Source: Amycolatopsis vancoresmycina (GTDB taxonomy: Bacteria > Actinomycetota > Actinomycetes > Mycobacteriales > Pseudonocardiaceae). From it: a stretch of DNA of 64,000 nucleotides. Numbering within the stretch: the stretch's first letter is position 1; the number at the start of each line of letters is the position of its first letter. Made by a program: the position numbers and the translations under genes. The stretch covers positions 1 to 64,000 of the forward strand of contig NZ_JNYY01000031.1 of NCBI RefSeq assembly GCF_000716785.1, given 5' to 3'. The notes below the pieces were generated by a model. It made no database searches. It was not told the origin of the DNA and saw only the letters and a list, made by a program, of their open reading frames with translations. This document shows, one piece after another, positions 47,683 through 56,528 of this stretch.

Positions 47683-48479
47683 GCTTCTTGGGCCTCGTCC
47701 GTCTCCGCCGTCTCGGCGATCATGAGTTCTCCCGCCCGTTCGGCGAGAACTTCCTTGGCTTCGTCGGGAAGGCCGTCATCGGTGACGACGACGTCGGCCT
47801 CGTCGAGGTCGGCGATCGTGGAGATCCCGACGGTGCCCCACTTGGTGTGGTCGGCGAGCACGACCAGCTTGCGCCCGGCTTCGACCAGCGCGCGGTCGGT
47901 CTCGCTCTCGGTGAGGTTCGGGGTCGTGAACCCCGGGCCGTCGGCCATCCCGTGCACGCCGAGGAACACGACGTCGAGGTGCAGCGACCGCAGGCTGTGC
48001 ACGGCGACCGGCCCGACCAGCGCGTCCGACGGCGTCCGCACGCCGCCGGTGAGCACGACCGTGCGGTCCGGCTGCGTCGACCCGCGCAGGACGTCCGCGA
48101 CCTGGATCGAGTTGGTCACGATGGTGAGGCCGGGGATGGCGTCGAGCGCGCGCGCCAACGTCCACGTGGTGGTGCCGGCCGAGATGCCGATCGCGGTGCC
48201 GGGCCGGACGAGCGTCGCGGCTAGCTCGGCGATGGCTTCCTTCTGCGCGCGCTGGCGCACCGACTTGGCCTCGAACCCGGGTTCGTCGGTGCTCTTGCCG
48301 ACGACCGAGGTGGCGCCGCCGTACACCTTCTCGACGAGCCCGCGCCCGGCGAGGACGTCGAGATCGCGGCGCACCGTCATGTCGGACACGCCCAGCCTGG
48401 TCACCAGGTCACTGACCCGGACCGCCCCGGTCCGGCGTGCCTCTTCCAGGATCACCGCCTGTCGCTGACGCGCCAGCAC
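47679..48479 (-). CDS. DeoR/GlpR-family transcriptional regulator
   Basis: 266 residues. N-terminal DeoR helix-turn-helix (about 1-57: RQRQAVILEEARRTGAVRVSDLVTRLGVSDMTVRRDLDVL) and the sugar-phosphate-binding DeoRC domain (about 75-235: GTAIGISAGTTTWTLARAL, VFLGVHGMADGPGFTTPN). It probably senses a galactose-related sugar phosphate and represses its operon with galT. GTG start. An AT-rich repeat likely to be its operator lies upstream (48503-48536). Confidence 0.9.
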   Translation of the reverse strand: MLARQRQAVILEEARRTGAVRVSDLVTRLGVSDMTVRRDLDVLAGRGLVEKVYGGATSVVGKSTDEPGFEAKSVRQRAQKEAIAELAATLVRPGTAIGISAGTTTWTLARALDAIPGLTIVTNSIQVADVLRGSTQPDRTVVLTGGVRTPSDALVGPVAVHSLRSLHLDVVFLGVHGMADGPGFTTPNLTESETDRALVEAGRKLVVLADHTKWGTVGISTIADLDEADVVVTDDGLPDEAKEVLAERAGELMIAETAETDEAQEA

Positions 48480-48502
48480 CGTTCACTCCGTCCGTCGGAC
48501 CT

Positions 48503-48536
48503 CAACCACACAAAATCCTACACGATTCAACACAGG
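48503..48536 (-). promoter_or_regulatory. AT-rich repeat, candidate DeoR-type operator
   Basis: Reading toward the regulator gene: GTGTTGAATC-GTGTAGGATTTT-GTGTGGTTGA, three GTGT-led direct repeats 10-12 bp apart in an otherwise GC-rich area. DeoR/GlpR proteins typically bind such tandem repeats. Location 24 bp upstream of the deoR-type start supports autoregulation. Confidence 0.5.
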
Positions 48537-48652
48537 ATCCGCAGGACCGAGGAGAGTGAACTTCAAAACAACAGGTCAGGGTAGCCACGCGGCAACCGAG
48601 TAGAACAACACCACCACGGGTGGCGCGAACAGGCAACAGCTGACGACCGGTC

Positions 48653-50062
48653 TCAGCCGGGCGCGCCCGGCAGCCGGATCGTCATCAGCGCGCCGCCTTC
48701 GGGCGCCCGCGAGGCGTACACCGCCCCGCCGTGCCGCTCGGCCGCGTGCTTCACGATCGCCAGGCCAAGGCCAGAACCGGGCAGCGTCCGCGCCTCCGAC
48801 GAGCGGTAGAAGCGGTCGAACACCTTGGGCAGGTCCTCGTCGGCGATGCCCGGCCCGGCGTCGGCGACCTCGACGACGGCCGTGCCGTCGCCCAGCGGGT
48901 ACAGCCGCACCCAGACCGTCGCATCGGGCGGCGAGAACTTCACCGCGTTGTCGAGCAGGTTCAGCACCGCACGTTCGAGCGAGCTGTTGTCCCCGGTGAG
49001 CACCCACGGCTGCAGCGAGACGTCGAAGTTGATCTCGCCCGCGCGGCGGCGCGCCCGGTCGAGCGCGCGCTCGACGACGTCCAGCAGCTCGACGCGTTCG
49101 AACCGTTCACGCGGCTCGTCCTGGCGGGCGAGCTCGACCAGGTCGCCGATGAGCTGCGTCAGCTCGTCGAGCTGGCCGCTGATGTCCGCGATGATGTCGA
49201 CGCGGTCCTCGTCCGGCAGCGGCGGCGCGCCCGGCTTGCTCGCCGCGAGCAGCAGCTCGAGGTTGGTGCGCAGCGACGTCAGCGGCGTCCGCAGCTCGTG
49301 GCCGGCGTCCGCGACCAGCTGCCGCTGGCGTTCCTGCGAGTCCGCGACCGTGCCGAGCATCGTGTTGAAGGTCTGGGTGAGGCGCGCGAGCTCGTCGTCG
49401 CCGCTGACCGGGATCGGCCGCAGGTCGCCGGTCTTGGCGACGCGCTCGGCGGCCGACGTCAGCCGGTCGACCGGGCGCAGGCCAGTGCGCGCGACCGCGG
49501 TGCCCGCCGCGGCGGCGACCAGGATGCCGGCCCCGCCGATCAGGAACAGCACCAGCGCGAGCTCGTTCAGCGTGCGCTTGGTCGGGCCCATCGACTGCGC
49601 CAGCACGATGGCCTCGCCGTGCCCGGTCGCCAGCGCGACGACGCGGCTGTCGGTGCGGAAGTCCGTCCGCAGCGACTCCGGCGAATCGCCGTTCGCGACG
49701 GCCAGCTCGTTCTGCCCGAACGGCGGCGGCGAGCTCGACAGCGGATAGGTCATCACGGCGTGCTGGACGTCGGGCGCCGCGGTGAGCTGCCCGATCTGCA
49801 GGTCGGCGCTGGCCAGGAAGGCGCCGGGGACCTGCCGCAGCTGGGTCTGCACCTGCGGCGAGTCGGCCGCCGCCTGCGCGCGGGCCAGCAGGCTGTCGTC
49901 GAGCTGCTGGTAGAGGTTGCTGCGCACGACCATGTACGCGCCGATCGACACCAGCGCGACGGCGCCGGCGACACAGGCGGCGGCGAGCAGCGTCACCCGG
50001 CCGCGCAGCGAGAACCGGCGGGCTCCCCAGCGCGTGCCGCGGGGGTCGCCGGGTTCGGTCAC
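48653..50062 (-). CDS. mprB: MprB-like sensor histidine kinase
   Basis: 469 residues from GTG 50062. TM1 (about 20-43), extracytoplasmic sensor (about 45-165), TM2 (about 170-190), HAMP (about 190-245), H-box VADAGHELRTPLTSLRTNLE, N-box VLNLLDNAVKFSPP, G-boxes DAGPGIADEDL and GSGLGLAIVKH. In M. tuberculosis MprB senses envelope stress and controls PepD and sigma factors through MprA. Orthology rests on the very close MprA partner and on the neighbourhood. The start overlaps the RR stop (GTGA). Confidence 0.9.
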   Translation of the reverse strand: MTEPGDPRGTRWGARRFSLRGRVTLLAAACVAGAVALVSIGAYMVVRSNLYQQLDDSLLARAQAAADSPQVQTQLRQVPGAFLASADLQIGQLTAAPDVQHAVMTYPLSSSPPPFGQNELAVANGDSPESLRTDFRTDSRVVALATGHGEAIVLAQSMGPTKRTLNELALVLFLIGGAGILVAAAAGTAVARTGLRPVDRLTSAAERVAKTGDLRPIPVSGDDELARLTQTFNTMLGTVADSQERQRQLVADAGHELRTPLTSLRTNLELLLAASKPGAPPLPDEDRVDIIADISGQLDELTQLIGDLVELARQDEPRERFERVELLDVVERALDRARRRAGEINFDVSLQPWVLTGDNSSLERAVLNLLDNAVKFSPPDATVWVRLYPLGDGTAVVEVADAGPGIADEDLPKVFDRFYRSSEARTLPGSGLGLAIVKHAAERHGGAVYASRAPEGGALMTIRLPGAPG

Positions 50063-50757
50063 GGCGGGGTTTCCCTCAGGACGTACCCCACCCCCCGCAC
50101 CGTGTGGATCAGCCTCGGCTCCCCCTCGGCCTCCGTCTTGCGGCGCAAATAGCCGACGTAGACCTCCAGCGCGTTGCCCGACGTCGGGAAGTCGTATCCC
50201 CATACTTCCTCCAGGATCCGGCCCCGCGTGAGGACGTGCTTCGGGTAGGAAAGGAACAGTTCCAGCAGTGCGAACTCGGTCCGGGTCAGGCTGATCTCAC
50301 GGCCGCCGCGGCGGACCTCCCGCGTGCCCGGATCGAGCGTAAGGTCGGCGAAGGACAGGACCTCGGACGCCTGACCGTTCTGGGCGTCGGGCGCGGCACG
50401 GCGCAGCAGCGCCCGCAGCCGCGCGAGCAGCTCTTCGAGCGCGAAGGGCTTCGGCAGGTAGTCGTCAGCGCCGGCGTCCAGCCCGGACACCCGGTCGGAG
50501 ACGGTGTCGCGCGCGGTGAGGACGAGGATCGGCAGGTCGTCACCGGTGCTGCGCAGGCGGCGGGCCACCTCCAAGCCGTCGAGCCGGGGCATCATGACGT
50601 CCAGCACCATCGCGTCCGGCCGGTCGGCGATGATCGCCTCCAGCGCCTGCGCACCGTCGCTGGCCAGCTGGACCTGGTAGCCGTTGAACTCCAGGGACCG
50701 CCGAAGCGACTCACGGACGGCGCGGTCGTCGTCCACCACAAGGATGCGCATGGCCAC
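50059..50757 (-). CDS. mprA: MprA-like response regulator
   Basis: 232 residues. The opening RILVVDDDRAVRESLRRSL and the LDVMMPRLDGLEV, DDLPILVLTARD and GADDYLPKPFALEELLAR segments are essentially those of mycobacterial MprA as I recall it. The winged helix (about 135-230) includes LTRTEFALLELFLSYPKHVLTRGRILEEVWGYDF. GTG 50757 keeps the usual two residues before RILV. It probably controls htrA (46528) and itself through the 11-bp-spaced repeats. Confidence 0.93.
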   Translation of the reverse strand: MAMRILVVDDDRAVRESLRRSLEFNGYQVQLASDGAQALEAIIADRPDAMVLDVMMPRLDGLEVARRLRSTGDDLPILVLTARDTVSDRVSGLDAGADDYLPKPFALEELLARLRALLRRAAPDAQNGQASEVLSFADLTLDPGTREVRRGGREISLTRTEFALLELFLSYPKHVLTRGRILEEVWGYDFPTSGNALEVYVGYLRRKTEAEGEPRLIHTVRGVGYVLRETPP

Positions 50758-50772
50758 AGTTTTACGCAGCGT

Positions 50773-50790
50773 GCTGAGACCCGCCTAAGA
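50773..50790 (-). promoter_or_regulatory. MprA-like direct repeat upstream of mprA
   Basis: Reading toward mprA: TCTTAGG-CGGG-TCTCAGC, two 7-bp direct repeats 11 bp apart, 16 bp before the GTG. Same layout as upstream of htrA, giving the shared pattern [GT]CT[CT]AGG-N4-TCTCAG[GC]. Confidence 0.6.
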
Positions 50791-50817
50791 ACACACACAG
50801 AACTGACAAAGGATTTC

Positions 50818-51426
50818 TCACTCCGGACCGCGCGCGACCGGCGCGTTCCAGTGCCGCCAGAGCGCAACCATCCTGACGCTGACGACGACGGCGGCCGCGA
50901 CGAGGGTCACCGGCCCGGCCGGAAGTCGCAGAGCGTGACCGGCGGCGACGAGCACCGAGCCGGCCAGCGCGGCCACGGCGTAGATCTCCTTCCGCAGGAC
51001 GAGCGGGATTTCCCGGAGCAGCAGATCGCGCACGGCCCCGCCGCCGATCCCGGTGGTCATCCCGATCAGACACGCGGCGTAGACGGTGGCGCCGGCATTG
51101 AGCGCGATGGTCGTCCCGGCGGTGGCGAAGACACCCAGCCCGAGCGCGTCCGCGAGGAGAACACCCCGCCGCAGCCGCGCCACCTGCGGGTGAAAGACGA
51201 ACACGACGAGGGCGGTCCCGGCGCAGACGGCGAGGTAGGGCCAGTTCCGCAGCGTGGTGGGCGGGTGGATGCCGAGCAGGACGTCCCGGATGACACCGCC
51301 GCCGAGAGCGGTGGTGAGCCCGACCACGATGACGCCGAAGACATCGAGCCGAGCCCGCACGGCGGCGAGCGCCCCGGACGCGGCGAAGGCGACGAGCCCG
51401 AGGAACTCCAGCGCCGTGAGCAGCAT
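50818..51426 (-). CDS. TRIC/UPF0126-type membrane channel protein
   Basis: 202 residues with seven hydrophobic segments. Two copies of the UPF0126 motif are visible: GLTTALGGGVIRDVLLG (about 36-52) and GMTTGIGGGAVRDLLLRE (about 122-139), the paired GGG-x-x-RD of bacterial trimeric intracellular cation-like channels. It probably conducts K+ or small solutes across the inner membrane. It directly follows the LuxR-type response regulator (start one base after its stop), so they are one operon. Confidence 0.9.
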   Translation of the reverse strand: MLLTALEFLGLVAFAASGALAAVRARLDVFGVIVVGLTTALGGGVIRDVLLGIHPPTTLRNWPYLAVCAGTALVVFVFHPQVARLRRGVLLADALGLGVFATAGTTIALNAGATVYAACLIGMTTGIGGGAVRDLLLREIPLVLRKEIYAVAALAGSVLVAAGHALRLPAGPVTLVAAAVVVSVRMVALWRHWNAPVARGPE

Positions 51427-52080
51427 TTACTGGTCGAGAAGGCCACCGCGGTAGGCCAGCAGCGCGGCCTGCACCCGGTTGGCGGCACCGATCTTGGAGA
51501 GCACGGCGGAGACGTACCCCTTGACGGTGGCTTCGGAGAGGTGCAGGCGCCCGCCGATCTCGGCGTTGGACAGGCCCTGCCCGATCAGGGCGACGACCTC
51601 CCGCTCCCGTTCGGACAGCGAGGCGAGCAGCTTGCGGGCGGGCTGAGCAGCACGTTGTTCGTCCCGATGCGACTGAACCATCCGCGCGGCAACCCCCGGA
51701 TCGAGGACGGCACCGCCCCTGGCCAGGTCCCGCACGGCCCTGAGCAGCGCGGCGGGGTCGATGTCCTTGAGGAGGAACCCGTTGGCGCCGAGCCGGAGCG
51801 CGAGGCTGACGTACTCGTCGATGTCGAAGGTGGTCAGCATGGCCACGGTGGGCGGATCGGGAAGGGCGAGGATGGCCCGCAGCGCGCGGATGCCGTCGTC
51901 GGGAGCGCGCATCTTGATGTCGAGCAGGGCAACATCGGGGTGGTAGCGCCGGGCAACCTCCACGGCGGATCTGCCGTCGCTGGCCTCGCCCACGATCTCG
52001 ATGTCCTGAGCCCCGGACATCATCGCGCGCAACCCCGAGCGCACCAGTTCCTCGTCGTCGGCGAACATGAGCTTGATCAA
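51427..52080 (-). CDS. NarL/LuxR-type response regulator (orphan)
   Basis: 217 residues from TTG 52080, chosen because GGAGG lies 6 nt upstream and because it gives the normal N-terminus IKLMFADDEELVRSGL. Receiver (1 to about 120) with ADDEE, phospho-Asp in VALLDIKMRAPDDG and FLLKDI. LuxR HTH (about 152-210: LSEREREVVALIGQGLSNAEIGGRLHLSEATVKGYV). No histidine kinase gene is adjacent, so its partner is elsewhere or lost. The 262 bp upstream up to the tRNA hold only promoter-like sequence. Confidence 0.9.
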   Translation of the reverse strand: MIKLMFADDEELVRSGLRAMMSGAQDIEIVGEASDGRSAVEVARRYHPDVALLDIKMRAPDDGIRALRAILALPDPPTVAMLTTFDIDEYVSLALRLGANGFLLKDIDPAALLRAVRDLARGGAVLDPGVAARMVQSHRDEQRAAQPARKLLASLSEREREVVALIGQGLSNAEIGGRLHLSEATVKGYVSAVLSKIGAANRVQAALLAYRGGLLDQ

Positions 52081-52342
52081 CGAAGCCCTCCGCAACAGCC
52101 GGTGGAGGCGGCTCCCCGCATCCCGTTAACGAAGGTTACCTACTGTTGTTCAGCAGTTCGAAACCAGACACGACCAGGTGAGGCACTGGTCCGTCCAGGT
52201 CAGGTGCGGTGGACCGTCCGGCAGGGTGTATCCGCGATGTGGGAGAGCCGTGAGAACCACTCACCTGGGTGACGACGTCCGTCGGGTCGCCCCAGGTACC
52301 CGGTGTGGGTGAGGCCCGCTAAGCTGAGGCTGGTAGTAGCAG

Positions 52343-52415
52343 GCCCTCGTAGCTCAGGGGATAGAGCACCGCTCTCCTAAAGCGGGTGTCGCAGGTTCGA
52401 ATCCTGCCGGGGGCA
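52343..52415 (+). tRNA. tRNA-Arg (anticodon CCT)
   Basis: 73 nt. Acceptor GCCCTCG pairs with CGGGGGC (one G-U). D-arm is AGCTCAGGGGATAGAGC. Anticodon stem CCGCT/AGCGG encloses CTCCTAA, giving anticodon CCT (Arg, codon AGG). T-arm is GCAGGTTCGAATCCTGC. CCA not encoded. A TAAGCT hexamer about 22 bp upstream could be its -10. The Wadjet operon begins 53 bp downstream; rare-codon tRNA-Arg genes are favoured integration sites. Confidence 0.96.
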
Positions 52416-52468
52416 CAGGCTAGGCCCTCTCACCCGAGCCATCCGAAGCTCCTAAACTGCACGGCATT

Positions 52469-53668
52469 GTGGAACTGCCGCCCGCCTTACTTCCGCTCTG
52501 GCAAACCGTGCACGCACGGCTGTCGAGCGGGTTACCGGTCCGCCGGATCAAGGTCGGACCGCTTGACCTCGACCAGCGAACAGCCGTCGCAGATCTGCTC
52601 GGGTCGGCGCGGCTGCCCGGTGAGCATGTGGACATCACCCTCGCCAAGCTCGACGAGCTGCTGCTGGACCGCACCGGCCTGACCACGCGCGAAGTCGTCG
52701 CGCAGCTGGTCGGCCCGATCGGTGACCGCGCCGCCGAACGTCGCCGGGCCACCGATCGGCGAACGGCCCTGTGGGACTGGCTCGCCGCGCACCCGGTGGT
52801 CACGGCTCAACCCGCGCTCGCCGGCTGGGTTGGTGGCATCCGGCGGGCCGGGCTCATCGACGGGTCGGTCAGCCGGACGAAGGAGGAACTCGAGAAGGTC
52901 CTCAAGGTGCTCGGTGAGCTACCCGCCGCCGGCCGGCCGCTGCCGTCGTTCGCGGACGATGTTCTCGGCGACACGCACGCCCTCGACGAGGGGAAACGCT
53001 GCGCCAACCTCGTGCTGAAAGCACTGGTCGCCATCTACGACGTTCCACCTCCCGTCGGTGCGCCGGAGCGCCGTGCGGTGTGGGAGCGGGCCGGCATCGC
53101 CGACGACCAGCTCTCCTCCACCGTCCTCGCGGCCGGGCTCCGGATCGGCGGTGACGACCTCGTCGGCAGCATCCTCGACATCTGCGCCGATGCCGGGGTG
53201 GCCGCAACCCTCACCCTGCAGCAGCTCCGCACCAAACCGCGGCTGACCGGAGCCCCGGCGGAGGTCTGGATCTTCGAGAACCCCAGCGTGCTCACCGTGG
53301 CCCTGGAACGGTTCGGCGCGAGCTGCCCGCCTCTGGTGTGCACGTCGGGGTGGCCGAGCAGCGCCGGCATCCTCCTGCTCAACCGGCTCCACGAAGCCGG
53401 TTCAACCTTGCACTACCACGGCGACTTCGACGGCGAAGGACTGCGGATCGCCGCCAACGTCGTCGCCAGGACCGGCGCCGTCCCGTGGCGGATGACCAGC
53501 GCCGACTACCTCGCCGCCGTGGCCGATGGGCCGTCCGTCGGCCGGGTCACCGACGTTCCGTGGGATCCGCGCCTGGCCGGGCAGCTCGCCGAAACGGGCA
53601 AGACCGTTCCCGAAGAGCGCCTGGCCGTGGTGCTCCTGGACGAGATCGCCCGGCGGACAAGAACGTGA
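52469..53668 (+). CDS. jetD: Wadjet JetD (DUF2399/TIGR02679-type nuclease subunit)
   Basis: 399 residues from GTG 52469. The C-terminal TOPRIM-like domain shows the acidic residues needed for metal-dependent DNA cleavage: E270 in VWIFENPS, and D319-F-D321-G-E-G (HYHGDFDGEGLRIA). The N-terminal two-thirds (about 60-240) are helical and contain the arm that docks on the JetABC complex in the family. JetD nicks or cuts closed circular DNA extruded by JetC. Here it precedes JetA, whereas JetD is normally last in the operon. Confidence 0.9.
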   Translation: MELPPALLPLWQTVHARLSSGLPVRRIKVGPLDLDQRTAVADLLGSARLPGEHVDITLAKLDELLLDRTGLTTREVVAQLVGPIGDRAAERRRATDRRTALWDWLAAHPVVTAQPALAGWVGGIRRAGLIDGSVSRTKEELEKVLKVLGELPAAGRPLPSFADDVLGDTHALDEGKRCANLVLKALVAIYDVPPPVGAPERRAVWERAGIADDQLSSTVLAAGLRIGGDDLVGSILDICADAGVAATLTLQQLRTKPRLTGAPAEVWIFENPSVLTVALERFGASCPPLVCTSGWPSSAGILLLNRLHEAGSTLHYHGDFDGEGLRIAANVVARTGAVPWRMTSADYLAAVADGPSVGRVTDVPWDPRLAGQLAETGKTVPEERLAVVLLDEIARRTRT

Positions 53669-53748
53669 CAAACCCCGGCCACGAATTCGGGCGCCCCGGA
53701 ATTGTCGGTGCCGTCCCGTAACGTGACGGCAGACCACCGGGAGGCAGC

Positions 53749-55287
53749 ATGGATCCGATCCGTGTCCCGCCCGAGATGTTCCGCTTCACCAGCGGGGATC
53801 GGGCCGGGCTCGACGTCTCCATCCTGCACGCTTTCGGTGAGGCCAACGAACGGCTCGAGACCGCGCTGAGCCTGGACGACGTCCGGGCGTGGCTGCGGTC
53901 GATCGGCTGGCTCGAGGCGCTCGACGACGACGAGCTCGTCCGTCGCCTGAACCAGCTGCGCGACTGGAATCTCCTCGACGTCGTCCAGAACCACTCCGAG
54001 GACTACCGCACCGCCGGCGAGTACGAACGCCGCAACCTGCAGTATTCCCTTACTCGCCAGGGTGAAGCTGCCTTCGCCGGTGTGGTGCACGCCATGAACG
54101 TCCTCGCCGCGACGGGTGCACTGCAGACCGCGGTCCTCGACGCGATCGCGGACCGCCTCGGCGATCTCGTACGTGAGCTGGAAAGGGGAACCAACCGACG
54201 CATCTTCACCGCCTTGCTCGAGTTGGAGGCGCACCTCGAAGCGTTGCGTGGCAACACGAAACAGTTCAACGGCGAACTGCAGCGGCTGTTGCGCGCGGAC
54301 GGCGCCGACCTCACCACCTTCCATGAAGTCAAGGCCAGCACAGTCGGCTACCTCCAGGAATTCCTCACCAACCTCGACCACCGGGCGCACACGATCGCGG
54401 TCCGGATCCGGCAGATCGAGGACCACGGCGTCGGCCTGCTGCAGGTGCGGGCACTGGCCGGCGCGGAACTCCCCCAGTTGACCGCCGCGGACCCGGGGCC
54501 GCCTTGGCTCGAGCACCGCCGCGCGAAGTGGGAGGGGCTGCGCGCGTGGTTCCTGCCGGCCGACGGCTCCCAGCCCCGGGTCGAACAGCTGCACATCGTG
54601 GCCCGGAAGGCGATCATCACGCTGCTCCAGGTACTCGACCGGATCACGGAGTCACGCCGGCGGGCCAGCAGTGCCGTTGCCGACTTCCGGGAGCTGGCCC
54701 GGTGGTTCACGGTGGTCACCGCCCAGGACGACCTCCACCGGTTGTGGTCGACGGTGTTCGGGCTCAGCTCCGCCCGGCACGCCCACCTGGCTCATCCCGA
54801 TCCCGAACTCGTCAGTTCGGTCACACCGTGGGCCGAAGCGCCGCCTGTCGAGGTCTCACCGCTGCTCCGGGCCAGCGGCCGCACCGAACGATTCAGCCGC
54901 ACGGGCAAGGTGCGCGACGTCGCATCCGTGCGTGCAGCCAGAGCCGAACAAGCGCGGGCCGAGCGGGCTGAGCTGGAGGCCGCCTGGGACATGCTGGACA
55001 CCGGCGGCCCGGTCCGGCTGTCCTCGTTCGGCACGCTCGACCACGGTGTCTTCGAACGGCTGCTGGATCTGCTGGGCCGTGCACTGGCCGCCGATCCCGG
55101 CCGGGCCGGCCACCGGCGGAGTACCACGTCCGACGGCCGGATCGAGATTGTCCTCCGGATGCCGGGAGACGGGTCGATCGCCACCCTGGCCACACCCCGC
55201 GGGCAGTTCCGTGGGCCCGACTACGAGGTCGAAATCAGGACGGCCGGCCACCGGGCCGTCCGGCGGACCGCCGGAGGCCACCCGTGA
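53749..55287 (+). CDS. jetA: Wadjet JetA (TIGR02677/DUF2397, kleisin-like)
   Basis: 512 residues. Corresponds to MukF/kleisin, the subunit that bridges the SMC heads. Family hallmarks are the start PPEMFRFTSGDRAGLDVSILHAFGEANERL and a winged-helix N-terminus (about 20-110). Long helices (about 120-240, EREL/LEAHLEAL) follow, and then a C-terminal region. The AEQARAERAELEAAW helix around 400-425 probably contacts the ATPase head. GGGAGG precedes the ATG. It overlaps JetB by 4 bp (GTGA). Confidence 0.9.
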   Translation: MDPIRVPPEMFRFTSGDRAGLDVSILHAFGEANERLETALSLDDVRAWLRSIGWLEALDDDELVRRLNQLRDWNLLDVVQNHSEDYRTAGEYERRNLQYSLTRQGEAAFAGVVHAMNVLAATGALQTAVLDAIADRLGDLVRELERGTNRRIFTALLELEAHLEALRGNTKQFNGELQRLLRADGADLTTFHEVKASTVGYLQEFLTNLDHRAHTIAVRIRQIEDHGVGLLQVRALAGAELPQLTAADPGPPWLEHRRAKWEGLRAWFLPADGSQPRVEQLHIVARKAIITLLQVLDRITESRRRASSAVADFRELARWFTVVTAQDDLHRLWSTVFGLSSARHAHLAHPDPELVSSVTPWAEAPPVEVSPLLRASGRTERFSRTGKVRDVASVRAARAEQARAERAELEAAWDMLDTGGPVRLSSFGTLDHGVFERLLDLLGRALAADPGRAGHRRSTTSDGRIEIVLRMPGDGSIATLATPRGQFRGPDYEVEIRTAGHRAVRRTAGGHP

Positions 55288-56528
55288 GCAAGCTGACCAA
55301 CCAGCTGGTGACCGCCGAACGCGAGGAGATCGCGCACGGCATCCGCCGGCTGCTGGCGACGCCTTTGATCACCGAACGCGGTCAGCCGGAAGCGTTCGAC
55401 CTGGTCAGGCGCCGGCGAGAACCGATCCGCAAGTGGTTCGACTACTACTGCGGCTGGACGTTGACCGTCGAACCGCGGCTCGGCTACGCCCGGCTGGTCA
55501 AGGTGCGCACTGTGACGGACCCGACTCGGCCCGCCCGGCGCCTCCGGTCCGCGCGGGCCGCGTTCGACCGCCGTCGCTACGCGTTGCTGTGCGTTGTCGC
55601 GGCCGAGCTGCTCGCCGTACCGGTGACCACGATCGGGTTGCTAGCCGACCGGGTCGTCCGCGCCACGACAGCCGACGAGGTGGTGCCTGCTTTCGACACT
55701 TCGAGCCGAGGCGAACGCATGGCGTTCGTCGACGTCTTGCGTCTGCTCGAGTCGTTCGGCGTCGTGGAAGCTCTGGACGGCACGACCGAGACCTATGTGG
55801 ACTCGGCGGCGGCGAAGGTGCTGTACCGGATCGACGCGACGCTGTTGCTCCGCCTTCTGGCCGCGCCGGTCGGGGCTTCTCAGCTTGCCGTGCCCATCGA
55901 GGACGTGGCGTTGCGGTTCGACGAGTTGCTCGCCGCCGTTTCGCGGGAACGCCGGTACGGGCTGGCGTCGGGTGCCCACGACGAAACCGCGACCAGGTCG
56001 GAGGTGCAGAGGAACCTGTGGTTGCGGCACTCGGTGTTCCGCAGGCTCGTCGACGATCCCGTCCTCTACTTCGATGACCTCAGCGCCGACGAACACGCTT
56101 ATCTCGCCTCGCCGACCGGACGGCAGCTGTTGCGGCGGGCCGCGGAGCAAGCCGGCTTGGTACTCGAGGAACGCGCCGAGGGCGTCCTCTTCGTCGACCC
56201 CGACGGCATCGCCACCGACAGCCGGTTCCCGGACGACACCGGCAATGCCAAGGTCGCCGCGCTGCTGTTGCTCGAATCCCTCACCGGTCCTGCCACGATA
56301 GAGCAGCTGGAGATCGAAGCGGCGGCGTTGCTCAGCCGCTTCCCGCGCTGGGCGAAGACATACCAGGACGAGAACGGCCCGCGCCAGCTCGCCACGGACG
56401 CGGTCGCCGTCCTGACGGCGTTCGGGCTGGCCCAGCAAGAAGCCGGCTTGGTCCGGCCGCTCCCTGCCGCGGCCCGCTACGCCGTGGGTGCTGCCCGGAC
56501 CACCGATTCCGGAGGGACGACGTCATGA
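55284..56528 (+). CDS. jetB: Wadjet JetB (TIGR02678/DUF2398, MukE/kite-like)
   Basis: 414 residues, GTG start overlapping JetA. Tandem winged-helix (KITE) subunit that binds the kleisin JetA. Family features: REEIAHGIRRLLATPLITE at the start, DLVRRRREPIRKWFDYYCGW (the TIGR02678 N-terminal block), and ARAAFDRRRYALLCVVAAELL. Later are RRLVDDPVLYFDDLSADEHAYL and RFPRWAKTYQDENG. It overlaps JetC (ATGA), so JetA, B and C are made in fixed proportion. Confidence 0.9.
   Translation: MSKLTNQLVTAEREEIAHGIRRLLATPLITERGQPEAFDLVRRRREPIRKWFDYYCGWTLTVEPRLGYARLVKVRTVTDPTRPARRLRSARAAFDRRRYALLCVVAAELLAVPVTTIGLLADRVVRATTADEVVPAFDTSSRGERMAFVDVLRLLESFGVVEALDGTTETYVDSAAAKVLYRIDATLLLRLLAAPVGASQLAVPIEDVALRFDELLAAVSRERRYGLASGAHDETATRSEVQRNLWLRHSVFRRLVDDPVLYFDDLSADEHAYLASPTGRQLLRRAAEQAGLVLEERAEGVLFVDPDGIATDSRFPDDTGNAKVAALLLLESLTGPATIEQLEIEAAALLSRFPRWAKTYQDENGPRQLATDAVAVLTAFGLAQQEAGLVRPLPAAARYAVGAARTTDSGGTTS

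Noticed and set aside
48576..48652. Short hydrophobic peptide after the mprB stop
   Set aside because: An open stretch ending FYSVAAWLP exists, but it has no convincing start codon or ribosome site.
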